Of a stretch of 64,000 bases of DNA, positions 53,486 to 62,287 are shown in pieces (within the stretch, counting starts at the first letter, position 1; each line of letters opens with the position of its first letter). The notes below the pieces were generated by a model. That model saw nothing but the letters and a program-made list of their open reading frames with translations. It was not told the origin of the DNA and did not search any database. The translations under genes were made by a program, and so were the position numbers. The DNA comes from PALSA-612 sp963711315. Lineage in GTDB: Bacteria; Actinomycetota; Thermoleophilia; Gaiellales; Gaiellaceae. Location of the stretch: contig CAVQDQ010000003.1 in assembly GCA_963711315.1 (NCBI GenBank), positions 620,001-684,000 of the forward strand, written 5' to 3'.

Positions 53486-55391
53486 TCATCTCAGGACGAT
53501 CCTCGCGCAGCTCTCGGGGCTCCGGTTTCCCGCCGCGTCGATGGCAACGGCGCAGTGCCGGAACGTTCCCTTCGGCTTGGCGGGAGCCTGCCATCGAGTG
53601 GCGACGGTCCTTGGAGACGTCGCGACGATGGAGCCCGGCCGCCTGATCGTCTTGGCGACCTGGCCGTCTCTCTTCACCTGCTCCACGACGCTGACCGCCC
53701 CCTCGTTGTCAGCAATCGCCGAGACGAGCTTGACCGTCTTGCCGGCGCGACCGCTGCTGGCGAGCGCGCGAGAGGTCGGCGGAACGACGTCCGGTGGCTT
53801 CGGCAGCTGAAGCTCGCCGGCGCCTGTGATGTTGTCCATCCCAGCCGCTCCTATGTCGAGCGCATTCTTCTGGAGGTACTGCTGTAACTGGTCCGGCCCG
53901 TACTTCGGAAACGCCTGCTTGACGAGCGCTGCCGCCCCGGCGACCTCGGGGGCAGCTGCCGACGTCCCGGAGAATCCGGAGAGACAACCCGTCGAGGGAC
54001 CGTAGGTAGCTCCCGAGATGCCGTCGTGCCCGGCGATGTCCGGCTTGATCCGTCCGTCGATGGTCGGCCCCTGCGAGCTGTAGAACTCGGGCTGCCTCGA
54101 CTGCCAGCAGAGCGCCCCGACTGCGAGTGCCGCGGGTGATGTCGCCGGCTCACCGATGCTGCCCGCTGCCACCTGGTACTGCAAGGGCGGGCTGAGGGTG
54201 AACATGTCCAGCCGCGGGGAAGTGCGGACGCTATAGCCGACGATGCCCCAGTACGCGGTGATGTTCTCGCCGCTGTCCTGGTACATACAGAGCTCCTCGT
54301 ACGGAGGCTGGCTTCCCGATTGCTCTTCGACCGACCTGCCGACGACGACATTCGAGCCTGCGAGTGCGAGGTACAGATCGAAGTCGGAGATGCCGGCCGG
54401 CCATTCATCCCACTTCAGGAAGGCGCAGACCACCTCGTCGTCCGGCCAGATGAAGGTATTGCCCTCGTCCCCGGGTGCGTACTCGTGCCAGCGGTCTCCG
54501 TCGTTGCTCACAAATGTCCCTGACCAGTGGGTCGGAGCCTCGTTGCCCGCGGCGTTCACCCACAGGATGCCGGCGGCGCGGGCATCGCTCGCGACCGCTC
54601 CGATGGGACCAGTGCCGTCGCCGCGATCAGGGCCGTACCAGCCCATCGAGTGGCTGATGACATTCGCGCCTTGCCCCTTGGCGAACGCCTCAGCCGCCGC
54701 GAGGTCGACCTCCGTATCGACGCAGATCAGATACAGCTGGGCGTCGGGTGCGATCTCGTGGACGATCTCGGCCACGGCCGTGCCGTGCTCCGACTCCGTG
54801 TCGAACCTGCCGCGGCAAAAGTCCTGCTTGACCGCACTCGCGGGCACATCGCCGGCGGCCTGACGTTCGGCCAGACCCACGAAGCCGCCGTCGATGATCG
54901 CCACCTTCACGCCCTTGCCGGTAAAGCCCTTCGCGTGCCACGCCGGGGCCAGGCTTGCGGCGACTTCCTCGCCGCTGACGGCGTACTCCCTGTGCCGGTA
55001 GGGCGCCCGGACGGAGTCCACAGACCTTTGCCGGTCGAGAGCTGCAACTGAGCTCGCCGGCACGTCAGCCTGGACGAGATTCCGCCAGCTTCGCTCGACG
55101 GTGCCGCCGGCTGCCTCGATCGCCTTCCGGGCCAAGAGCGGACTGTCGGACTCGATCACCACGCGGACGTGGCCGGCGCCGATGGCGGGGAAGCTCTGCT
55201 CGGTGACGGCGCGTGACCGCACGAGCGCGGACGAGCGCAGCGACTCTCGAACCTGCGGGCGCTGCGGGCAGGCCCGCCAGCAAGCTGCCGGGCGACTGGA
55301 CCGGGCCAGAAGCGGCCGATATCGCCGCGGCGAAGCCGGTCAGGGCAACAGCGACGGTGACTGTCAGGACTGCGACTCGGGTGCGGTGCAC
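53486..55391 (-). CDS. Secreted subtilase (S8), one frameshift near 55220
   Basis: About 635 residues. Start GTG 55391 with AGGAGGAAAC upstream; signal peptide VHRTRVAVLTVTVAVALTGF. After the break the prodomain continues (HVRVVIESDSPLLARKAIEA). Catalytic Asp in VKVAIIDGGFVGLAERQ, His in TESEHGTAVAEIVHEI, Asn in ILWVNAAGNEAPTHWSG, Ser in SGFSGTSAAAPEVAGAA. The C-terminal beta domain is short (TWATRW-like region, ending RSPESCARIVLR). It differs from the 38672 subtilase in its triad context (DGGF rather than DTG). Site B of the 11-bp repeats lies 37 bp upstream of the start. Confidence 0.85.
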
Positions 55392-55427
55392 GTTTCCTCC
55401 TCTGGACATGTCCGAAGCGTCCACGGA

Positions 55428-55449
55428 GGCGCTAATGCGCCGGTAATAC
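55428..55449 (-). promoter_or_regulatory. Tandem 11-bp repeats, site B (subtilase promoter)
   Basis: Plus strand GGCGCTAATGC-GCCGGTAATAC; TAA at 55433 and 55444. Read toward the subtilase: GTATTACCGGC-GCATTAGCGCC. It begins 37 bp upstream of the start codon, beside the terminator of the next gene. Confidence 0.7.
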
Positions 55450-55453
55450 GCTC

Positions 55454-55475
55454 AGGGCCGGCTTCCGCCGGCCCT
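55454..55475 (-). terminator. Terminator of the 55502 gene
   Basis: Perfect 9-bp stem AGGGCCGGC / GCCGGCCCT with loop TTCC, 26 bp after the stop. Confidence 0.8.
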
Positions 55476-55501
55476 CGAGCTGCTCGGATGGAGCGAAAGT
55501 G

Positions 55502-56155
55502 CTACTTGACGCAGGTCACGAACACGCTTCCTGAGCCTCCGGAAGACCCACCAACGAGGTAGACCTTCCAGCTGGCGCCGTCAGGCCCAGGCCGCGTGTC
55601 GAGAGATAGCGCCAAGCCGCTCGGATTGTCGTAACCGCCACCGACGGCTTTCTGCCCGGCGTCACAGGAGACCGTGAAGTCACCCTCTCCGTTCGCACCG
55701 AGGCTGTACGCCGCCGTCTTCACGGCAATGAGTCCGGCCGCGGTACTGGCGGGGCCTGGCTGCTGGGCCGCAGCCGCAGCCGACGCGATCAGCCTTCTGG
55801 CCTCGCGGTCACCAGCAGAGCTAGCCGGCGTCGTGATGTTACGAATAGTTCACCTTCCTGATCCGGCTCCGAGGGCCGTATACCGATTTCTTGCACGGCG
55901 ATTAGCCCTACGCGCAGTGCTGGCAGTGCCCGGCTGCTGAGCAGCGGCTGCAGCCGCCGAATCGCCTGCCTGCTTCGCGGTCGCGAGCAGAGCAGCCGGC
56001 GTTTTACCGGCGAGCTTCTTCGCGTTGTCTGCCACGAGCGCCCGCTTGGCGAGCGCAGGAACGCCGGCCGCGACTGCCGTCCCGCTGAGCGCTACGAACA
56101 GCGCAGCGAGAGCGACGGCCATGGCCGGGCTCGGAAGACGCAACTTGCGATGCAT
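55502..56155 (-). CDS. Secreted small protein, LALFVALGGTAVAA family, with internal duplication and broken frame
   Basis: Start ATG 56155 after GAGAGGAGA. The signal peptide includes PSPAMAVALAALFVALSG, ending AVAAG; then LAKRALVADNAKKL-GKTPAALLA. A first copy of the A-rich linker (DSAAAAAAQQPGTASTA) runs out of frame and stops at 55850; a second copy (SAAAAAQQPGPASTAAGLIA) is followed by the intact C-terminal domain SCDAGQKAVGGGYDNPSG, ending SVFVTCVK. Total length is divisible by three, so compensating indels, or a decayed internal duplicate of about 200 bp, explain the break. Relative of the 19499 protein. Site C lies upstream. Confidence 0.65.
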
Positions 56156-56216
56156 TCGGCATCTCCTCTCTCGTGCGCGGCCCAGTGCCGCGCGGTCGAC
56201 TCGCATTGAGCCGACC

Positions 56217-56238
56217 GCCGGTAACACGGCGCTAACAC
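56217..56238 (-). promoter_or_regulatory. Tandem 11-bp repeats, site C
   Basis: Plus strand GCCGGTAACAC-GGCGCTAACAC; TAA at 56222 and 56233. Minus reading GTGTTAGCGCC-GTGTTACCGGC. Ends 62 bp before ATG 56155, next to the terminator of the RTX gene. Confidence 0.7.
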
Positions 56239-56241
56239 GAC

Positions 56242-56269
56242 CTCGGGGCCGGCTTGCGCCGGCCCCGAG
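56242..56269 (-). terminator. Terminator of the RTX/Calx-beta gene
   Basis: Perfect 12-bp stem CTCGGGGCCGGC / GCCGGCCCCGAG with loop TTGC. Confidence 0.85.
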
Positions 56270-56279
56270 CCTCCGGATG

Positions 56280-57293
56280 GAGGACTTGCGTGATCCTCGG
56301 TTCCAGGTGTGCGATGCGTTCCGGTACGTGGCAGCGGTGCACCCGAACGACGAAAGTCGAGGTCGATGCGACGAACGTTCCCCTCGAGCCTCCCGGGCGC
56401 CGTGAGCGTGCCGGAGAACTCACCTTCTCCCTGTAGTCGGGCTCCGAGTACGTGTCGGTGAGGCCGAACGTACCGTCAGGGGCGATCGATGGTGCCGGTG
56501 ATCTTGATCGTGCCCGAGAGTGTGAAGCCGTGCACGTCAGTGCAGTTCAGGTCGAACCCGAAGGACATGTTCACGACGCCGCTTCGCGTCCGAGGTGAAG
56601 TCGAACGAGATCGGCTTACCCTGTCGACGTTTGCCCGAGTAGCGACCGGTGCGGAACGCCGGGTCGTCGTTGGTGATCGTCCCGTGGCCAAGCGTCGCCG
56701 ATCGTGGCGTTGACCGGGTGGACGAGGTATGAGCGTCTCGCTGGCTCGGACATGTTCTCGTCGACTACGAGACGGAAATCCTTGACCGTCCCGCCGGGCT
56801 CGAACGTCACCTTCCCTTCGTGCTCGCGTAGTCCGGTGCGCTGCAGTCCATGGCCGGCGCGTACCGACTGACGGCGGCTTGTTCAGCGCTTTCGAGAGCG
56901 CACGGAGAACGAGAGCGACGCCGCGCCCGAGTTGCCCTCGAGAACCGACGCGTCGGCGATCGAGATCGCGCGGGTCAGGCCCTTCACGAGCTCGCACGTG
57001 CGCTCACCTTGTCGAGTCGTCGGCCTGGCCGTGTCGTTTCCGGCCCCGCAGTTGAGGTTGTCGGAGCCGGAGCCGCCGACCAGCACGTCGTTGCCGGCGC
57101 CGCCCATCAGCTTGTCGTTTCCGGCCAGGCCGAACAGCTTGTCGTTGCCGGCCTTGCCGTTGATCGTGTCGGCCTTCGCCGACCCACGGAGCACGTCGTT
57201 CTTCGCCGTTCCGTTCACCGTGCCGGCGAAGACGACCGCCGAGAGCAACCCAGCCAGCGCAAGGGCTGCGGCTCCCGTGATCACCTTACGCAT
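56280..57293 (-). CDS. Secreted RTX-repeat and Calx-beta protein, multiply frameshifted
   Basis: Start ATG 57293 with a GGAGG RBS; signal peptide VITGAAALALAGLLSAVVFA. Four calcium-binding RTX nonapeptides (GKAGNDKLFG, GLAGNDKLMG, GGAGNDVLVG, GGSGSDNLNC), then the opening of a Calx-beta domain (ISIADASVLEGNSGAASLSF). Breaks follow near 56900, 56820, 56695, 56590 and 56475. In the other frames I read VTFEPGGTVKDFRLVVDENM, GTITNDDPAFRTGRYSG, SFGFDLNCTDVHGFTLSGTI and GTFGLTDTYSEPDYREK. The 3' end is uncertain, before the 56269 hairpin. Either extreme sequence error or a decaying gene. Site D lies upstream. Confidence 0.6.
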
Positions 57294-57351
57294 CTGTCCC
57301 TCCTTCGTTCTGTCGCGGCTCTATGCCGCGTCGTGTCGCATTTGGCCCTAC

Positions 57352-57373
57352 GCCGCTAATACGGCGGTAACAC
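57352..57373 (-). promoter_or_regulatory. Tandem 11-bp repeats, site D
   Basis: Plus strand GCCGCTAATAC-GGCGGTAACAC; TAA at 57357 and 57368. Minus reading GTGTTACCGCC-GTATTAGCGGC. Ends 59 bp before ATG 57293 and overlaps the last codons of the 57356 gene. Confidence 0.75.
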
Positions 57374-57781
57374 GGGTAGCCGCGCATACCAGGTGAGGGA
57401 GCCCGTTGACAGCAGCTCCCCTTCAACCGAGTCGATGTCGACTCGAACGTCGCCCTTGATCCCCGACCCGTTGAGAGAAGCCTCGATGGCGACGGTCACC
57501 CCCTCGCCGGCCACTCTCGCCCGCCAGCGGCCTCCCGGCTCGACCGGAATGATCCGGCCCACCGCGACGGGGAGGTCGATCACCGCTCTTCCCCCGTGCG
57601 GCCGCCTGGCCGTGACGGTGAGCATGAGGTTCGATACATGCCAGCCCGTGGGCGAAACGTCGAAGCTGATCGTGCCGTCCTGTGACGTCTGTCCTGCGTA
57701 GTGGCCGGGAACCGGCATCCGGCCGTCGTCTCCCGCCTTCACGGGAGTCGGTGAAAGTTCGCCCTTACGTCGATGGAACAT
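57356..57781 (-). CDS. Beta-domain protein related to the RTX/Calx-beta C-terminus
   Basis: 141 residues from ATG 57781 (MFHRRKGELSPTPVKAGDDG). No signal peptide. The core GHYAGQTSQDGTISFDVSPT, LMLTVTARRPHGGRAVIDLP, ASLNGSGIKGDVRVDIDSVE parallels the C-terminal domain of the 56280-57293 protein (GRYSGKRRQGKPISFDF, GTIKITGTI) in strand order and in the G-x-Y-x-G...ISFD pattern. Function unknown. If not exported by another route it would be cytosolic, unlike its relative. Site E lies upstream, shared with the SARP gene. Confidence 0.6.
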   Translation of the reverse strand: MFHRRKGELSPTPVKAGDDGRMPVPGHYAGQTSQDGTISFDVSPTGWHVSNLMLTVTARRPHGGRAVIDLPVAVGRIIPVEPGGRWRARVAGEGVTVAIEASLNGSGIKGDVRVDIDSVEGELLSTGSLTWYARLPVLPPY

Positions 57782-57833
57782 CGCATTGTCTTCCCCTTCC
57801 GTTGATTGCCTTGTCGCCCGGAGGGTGCGGACG

Positions 57834-57855
57834 ACGAGTAACACGCCGCTAACGC
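57834..57855. promoter_or_regulatory. Tandem 11-bp repeats, site E (between 57781 gene and SARP gene)
   Basis: Plus strand CGAGTAACAC core then GCCGCTAACGC; TAA at 57839 and 57850. Minus reading GCGTTAGCGGC-GTGTTACTCG. It is 53 bp from the minus-strand ATG 57781 and 38 bp before the SARP start at 57894. A single plus-strand half-site GTGTTAC lies at 57878. Suggests autoregulation. Confidence 0.7.
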
Positions 57856-57893
57856 GGCTTGGAAACCGGCCGGGACGGTGTTACAACGCGCAC

Positions 57894-60800
57894 ATGCTGG
57901 AGTTCCGGATGCTCGGCCCGCTGGAGGTGCTGGCGGACGGCGAGCCGGTGGCGCTGCCGCGGAAGAAGCAGCGCGCGCTCCTCGCGCTCCTGCTGCTGCG
58001 GGCGGGCGAGGCCGTTTCCACCGATGAGCTGATCGAGGAGCTGTGGGCCGGGAAGCCGCCGGCGACGGCCAGGGACGCCCTTCAGAACTACGTCTCGCAG
58101 CTCCGCAAGGCACTCGGTCCGGAAGTGATCGTCACCCGCGATCCCGGCTACGTGCTCGAGGCGACGGCCGACCAGACGGACCTGGGCCGCTTCGAGCGGC
58201 TCGTCGCCGAGGCGCGGGGAGAGGACGCGAAGGCTCGCGCGGAGAAGCTACGAGAGGCACTCGGGCTGTGGCGCGGACCGCCGCTGGCCGACCTCGCCTA
58301 CGAGTCCTTCACCGGGCTCGAGGTGGCGAGGCTCGAGGAGCTGCGCGCGTCCGCCCAGGCGGATCTCGTCGACGCCGAGCTGGAGCTCGGTCGCCACGCC
58401 GAGCTCGTCCCCGAGCTGGAGACGACGATCGCCGAGCGTCCCTTCGACGAGCGCCCGCGCGCCCAGCTCATGCTCGCCCTCTACCGCTGCGCGAAGGCAG
58501 GCAGACGCACTAGAGGCTTATCAGCCAGCGCTCGGCGCACGCTCGACGAGGAGCTGGGGCTCGAGCCAGGCGCGCAGCTGCGCGAGCTCGAGCAGGCGAT
58601 CCTGCGCCAGGACACCTGCGCTCGAGGCACCGCTCGCCGCTCCGGTCGTGCTCGAGGAACGGCGCAAGACGGTCACGATCCTCTTCGCCGACCTCGTCGA
58701 GTCGACCGAGCTCGCCGAGGCGCTCGACCCGGAGTCGTTGCGGCGCGTGCTGGACGGCTACTTCGCCGCCGCTCGGCGCGCCATCGAGGGCCACGGCGGC
58801 ACGATCGAGAAGTTCATCGGCGACGCAGTCATGGCCGTCTTCGGCGTACCGGTGGCGCACGAGGACGATGCCCTGCGCGCCGTCCGTGCCGCCGCCGACA
58901 CCCGCGCGGCCGTGGCCGCTCTGAGCGAGGCCGTCGAGCGCGAGCACGGCCTCAGGCTCGACCTGCGCATCGGGATCAACACGGGCGACGTCTACGTCGG
59001 CGACCCGGGTCACGGCGGCCTCGTCACGGGCAATGCGGTCAATGTCGCCAAGCGAGTCGAGCAAGCGGCGCCGTCCGGATCGATCATGCTCGGCGCGGCG
59101 ACGCTCGAGCTCGTCCGCGGCGCAGTCCGCGTGAAGGCCGTCAAGCCGCGCAAGAAGACGCCGCTGCCGGCCTTCCGGCTGCTCGAGCTCGTCGCGGGAG
59201 CGCCCTCTGTGGCCCGCTACCTGGAGGCGGAGCTCGTCGGCCGCCAGGAGGAGCTTCGGCGGCTGCTCGCCGTCTTCGAGGAGGCAAAGGACGAGCCGCC
59301 GTCACAGGTCGTGGCCGTGGTCGGCGAGCCAGGCATCGGCAAGACGCGCCTCGCCAACGAGCTGATCGCGCTCGTCGAGCGGGAGGCGACGGTGCTGACC
59401 GGCCGCTGCATCTCGTACGGCGAAGGTGCGACGTACCTGCCGCTCCGCGAGATGGTCGAGGGCCTGGATCTGGGGACCGTCCTTGCGGACGGCCGAGGAT
59501 GCCGAGCTCGTCACGCAGCGCGTGCTCGAGCTGGTCGGGCTCGCCGAGGGCACGGCACCCGCCGGTGAGGGCGCGTGGGCCGTCCGCCGCCTCTACGAGG
59601 CGCTCGCCCGCGAGCGCCCGCTGCTGCTCGTGTTCGAGGACGTGCACTGGGCAGAGCCGACGCTGCTCGACCTGATCGAGCAGCTCGCGGAGCGGGCGAG
59701 CGGGCCGATCCTCGCCGTCTGCATCGCACGGTCCGAGCTGCTAGACGAGCGACCTGCGTGGGTCGAGCGAGCGCTCGTGCTCGAGCCCCTGGCCGAGGAG
59801 GAGTCGGTCGCGCTGCTCGCTTCGCTCCCGGGAGGCGACGAGCTGACGGCCGAAGCTCGGCAGCGCATCGTCGAGGTCACAGCGGGAAACCCGCTCTTCG
59901 CCGAGCAGCTCTTCGCGTACGCGGACGAGCGTGGCCCCGGCGTGCTCGACGACGTGCCGCCCTCGGTGGAGGCTCTGCTCGAGAGCCGGCTCGACCTGCT
60001 CGAGGCGCACGAGCGGGCGCTGCTCCAGCGCGCCGCCGTCATCGGCCGCGAGTTCGCACAGCGCGCCCTCGTCGAGCTTTCTCCCGCGGAGGCGGCGGCA
60101 ACGCTCTCGGGCCACCTGTTCGAGCTCGTCCGCAAGGGCCTCGTCCGCCCCGCTCGCGCTCCGGGAGGCGAGGAGGCGTTCCGCTTCCACCACGTGCTGG
60201 TGCGCGACGTCGCGTACAACGGCCTCTCGAAGGCCGACCGCGCGCGCCTGCACGAGCGCTTCGCGGACTGGCTGGACGGCGAGCCGAACGCACCGGACGA
60301 GATCGTCGGCTACCACCTCGAGCAGGCGTACCGCTACCGCGCCGAGCTGGGTCCGCCAAACCGCCGCGCAAGGCAGCTCGCTGCCGACGCAGGCGCGCGG
60401 CTCGGCGCTGCAGGCATGCGCTCGTGGAGAAGCGGCGACGTGCCGGCGACGATCAACCTCCTCGGCCGCGCCACGTCGCTCCTCCCCGAGAACGAAATGT
60501 GGCGGCGAGAGCTGCTCTGCGAGCTCGGCGTGGCCTTCGACGCCGCCGGCGACACCGCGCGTGCCGAAGAAACGCTTAATGGCGCGGCCACCTCGGCGGA
60601 GGCGGCGATGGACGCGCGAAACGGCTTTCGAGCACGGCTCGAGCTCGCACGGGTCGGGCTTAGGCGCGATCCAGAAGGGCAAGACGAAGCACTCCTCGAG
60701 GTCGCGGCAAGGGCAATTCCGGCCTTCGAGGAGGTCGGTGACGACCGTGGGCTGAGTCGAGCATGGCTGCATTCTGGCTGGGTGCAGGGCGGAGTTCACG

Positions 60801-61627
60801 GCCAGCACGCTGCATGGGAAGAGGCGACCGAGCGAGCTCTCGTTCACTACCGGCGCTCCGGATTCCCGGGCTCTGCATGCCTCGGAAGCCTGTGCGCGGC
60901 GCTCTACTACGGCCCGGCCCCCGTCCAGAGGGCAATCGCTCGATGCCATGAGCTGCTCGACACCGAGGATCCCAATCGATTCGGCGAGGCAAACGTCCTC
61001 CGGTATCTAGGCGGCCTTGTCGCGATGGGCGGCGACGTTCGCCAGGGTCGTGAGATCGTCGAGCAGGCCGAACAGCAATTCGACGAGCTCGGCCAGATCG
61101 GAGCGGCGAAGTTCTGCAGCGGCTTTCTGGGAGACATCGCGCTTCCTCGCCGGTGACTTCGAGGCGGCGGAGCAAGCTCGACGAGCGTTGTGCGCCTATT
61201 GCGAGGAGAGCCACGACTTCGGTGCGTTGTGCACGGCAGCCGCAGATCTCGCCGAAGCCGTGTATCAACTCGGCGACCTCGACGAGTCCGATCGTTGGTC
61301 GCTCCGGTCGGAGGAGCTTGCCGCGAGCCACGACGTCGGCGCGCAGTGCGCCTGGCGTGCCGTCCGGGCGAAACGTGCTGGCGCGCGCGGGGAGCGATCG
61401 CCGAAGGCAGCGCACTCGCACGTGAAGCCGTTTCTCTCGCGGAACCCACGGACAATCTCAATGGGCACGCGGCCGCTGCTCTTGTCGTTGGCCGAAGTGC
61501 TCCGCATGAGCGGAGAGCAGCGCGAGGCCGACGACGCCGTCCCCGAGCGATAGCGCTTTACGAGCAAAAGGGAAACCTCGCCGCTGTCAGCAAAGCGAGA
61601 GGCCCCTCTCGGAGCCTCTCGTCCTAA
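57894..61627 (+). CDS. SARP/AfsR-like regulator fused to class III cyclase, ATPase and TPR region, frameshifted
   Basis: About 1,240 residues when repaired; start ATG 57894. Residues 1-95: OmpR-like winged helix (LPRKKQRALLALLLLRAGEA, NYVSQLRKALGPEVIVTRDP). Residues 95-250: bacterial transcriptional activation (BTAD) domain (LEELRASAQADLVDAELELG, RRTLDEELGLEPGAQLRELE). Then a cyclase (VTILFADLVESTELAEALDP, GDAVMAVFGVPVAHEDD, VTGNAVNVAKRVEQAAPSG), an AAA-type ATPase (VVAVVGEPGIGKTRLANELI, LLLVFEDVHWAEPTLLDLIE) and a long TPR-like tail. Breaks near 58500-58530, 58615, 59490, 61140 and 61380-61530. It probably binds the 11-bp repeats around it. Ends TAA 61627. Confidence 0.8.
61596..61621. terminator. 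Hairpin closing the SARP and mini-peptide 1 genes
   Basis: Stem CGAGAGGC / GCCTCTCG with a 10-base loop. It overlaps the last SARP codons and lies 15 bp behind mini-peptide 1 on the other strand. A copy (GAGAGGCT/AGCCTCTC) lies at 61911-61934 behind mini-peptide 2. Confidence 0.65.
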
Positions 61628-61635
61628 CTCGCTTT

Positions 61636-61755
61636 CTACATCGCACGGACGCTCGGCGACCCGCCGTGCGTACCGCCGTGGCTGGCTGACGCGACAAGCG
61701 GGAACGTCGCTGACGTCGCGGCTAGGACCAGCATGAGTGCGGTGATCCGGCGCAT
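61636..61755 (-). CDS. Secreted mini-peptide 1 (39 residues)
   Basis: ATG 61755 after a strong GGAGAGGAGGGAGAC ribosome-binding region. MRRITALMLVLAATSATFPL is a classical signal peptide; cleavage after VASA would release SHGGTHGGSPSVRAM (15 residues). The paralogue 315 bp away keeps the signal (MRRITAL), the cleavage region and the HGGxHGG core while differing elsewhere, which is good evidence that both are translated. Two His-Gly-Gly motifs suggest metal binding or a signalling peptide, an inference only. Site F lies 48 bp upstream. Confidence 0.75.
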   Translation of the reverse strand: MRRITALMLVLAATSATFPLVASASHGGTHGGSPSVRAM

Positions 61756-61802
61756 GTCTCCCTCCTCTCCGGGGGTTGCCTGCGCCGGGCACTGTCGGTA
61801 GA

Positions 61803-61824
61803 GCCGCTAACAGCTCGCTAATAC
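61803..61824 (-). promoter_or_regulatory. Tandem 11-bp repeats, site F (mini-peptide 1)
   Basis: Plus strand GCCGCTAACAG-CTCGCTAATAC; TAA at 61808 and 61819. Minus reading GTATTAGCGAG-CTGTTAGCGGC. Ends 48 bp before ATG 61755. Confidence 0.7.
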
Positions 61825-61952
61825 GCGAGAGCGTCACGCGGCCAGCCTCATCAGTTCGCTGAGTCGCGTGCACGCTGAGCAAAAGGAAACCTCACCGCCG
61901 TCGGCAAGGTGAGAGGCTCCTCTCGAAGCCTCTCGCCCTGACTCGCTTCTGC

Positions 61953-62081
61953 TTACTTCGCCCGCAGGCTGATCGGCCCGCCGCCGTGCACGCCGCCGTG
62001 GTCAGCGGACGCAGCGAGCGGAAACGCCGCTGCGGTGGCCATTGCCACCAGCACGAGGATGAGTGCGGTGATCCGGCGCAT
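61953..62081 (-). CDS. Secreted mini-peptide 2 (42 residues)
   Basis: ATG 62081 after AAAGGAGGGAGAC. MRRITALILVLVAMATAAAF is a signal peptide; cleavage after AASA would release DHGGVHGGGPISLRAK (16 residues). Paralogue of mini-peptide 1, with the HGGxHGG core conserved and synonymous as well as replacement differences. Followed by its own hairpin at 61911-61934. Extracellular, function unknown. Confidence 0.75.
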   Translation of the reverse strand: MRRITALILVLVAMATAAAFPLAASADHGGVHGGGPISLRAK

Positions 62082-62139
62082 GTCTCCCTCCTTTCCGAGG
62101 TGTGCTTGCGCCGGGCACCGTCGAAGGAGCCGCCAATGG

Positions 62140-62172
62140 CAGGCTCACGGCTTGCTCACGCGTCGCTAACGA
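62140..62172 (-). promoter_or_regulatory. Triple 11-bp repeats, site G (mini-peptide 2)
   Basis: Plus strand units CAGGCTCACGG, CTTGCTCACG(C) and (G)TCGCTAACGAC, with T-M-A at 62145, 62156 and 62167 (TCA, TCA, TAA). Degenerate in two units but in perfect 11-bp phase. Ends 59 bp before ATG 62081. Confidence 0.5.
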
Positions 62173-62247
62173 CGCGAGCCGTGGGAGGAGACCGAGGAGC
62201 TACTGCTGGAGCCGTCGTGCGCTGCGCATCAGCGCAGCCAGCACGCC

Positions 62248-62275
62248 GCGGCGGGGGCTCAATGGCCCCCGCCGC
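62248..62275 (-). terminator. Terminator behind the 62288 gene
   Basis: Perfect 11-bp stem GCGGCGGGGGC / GCCCCCGCCGC with a 6-base loop. Confidence 0.85.
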
Positions 62276-62287
62276 ATGCTCTTTACG

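Larger units (their letters stand above)
61562..62172 (-). repeat. Tandem duplication of about 315 bp carrying two mini-peptide genes
   Basis: Unit 1 begins GAGCAAAAGGGAAACCTC at 61562 and unit 2 GAGCAAAAGGAAACCTC at 61877. Both continue through a hairpin, a mini-peptide gene, an identical RBS region (GGCGCATGTCTCCCTCCT) and an 11-bp repeat site. Unit 2 therefore also holds a remnant of the SARP gene 3' end. Confidence 0.85.
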
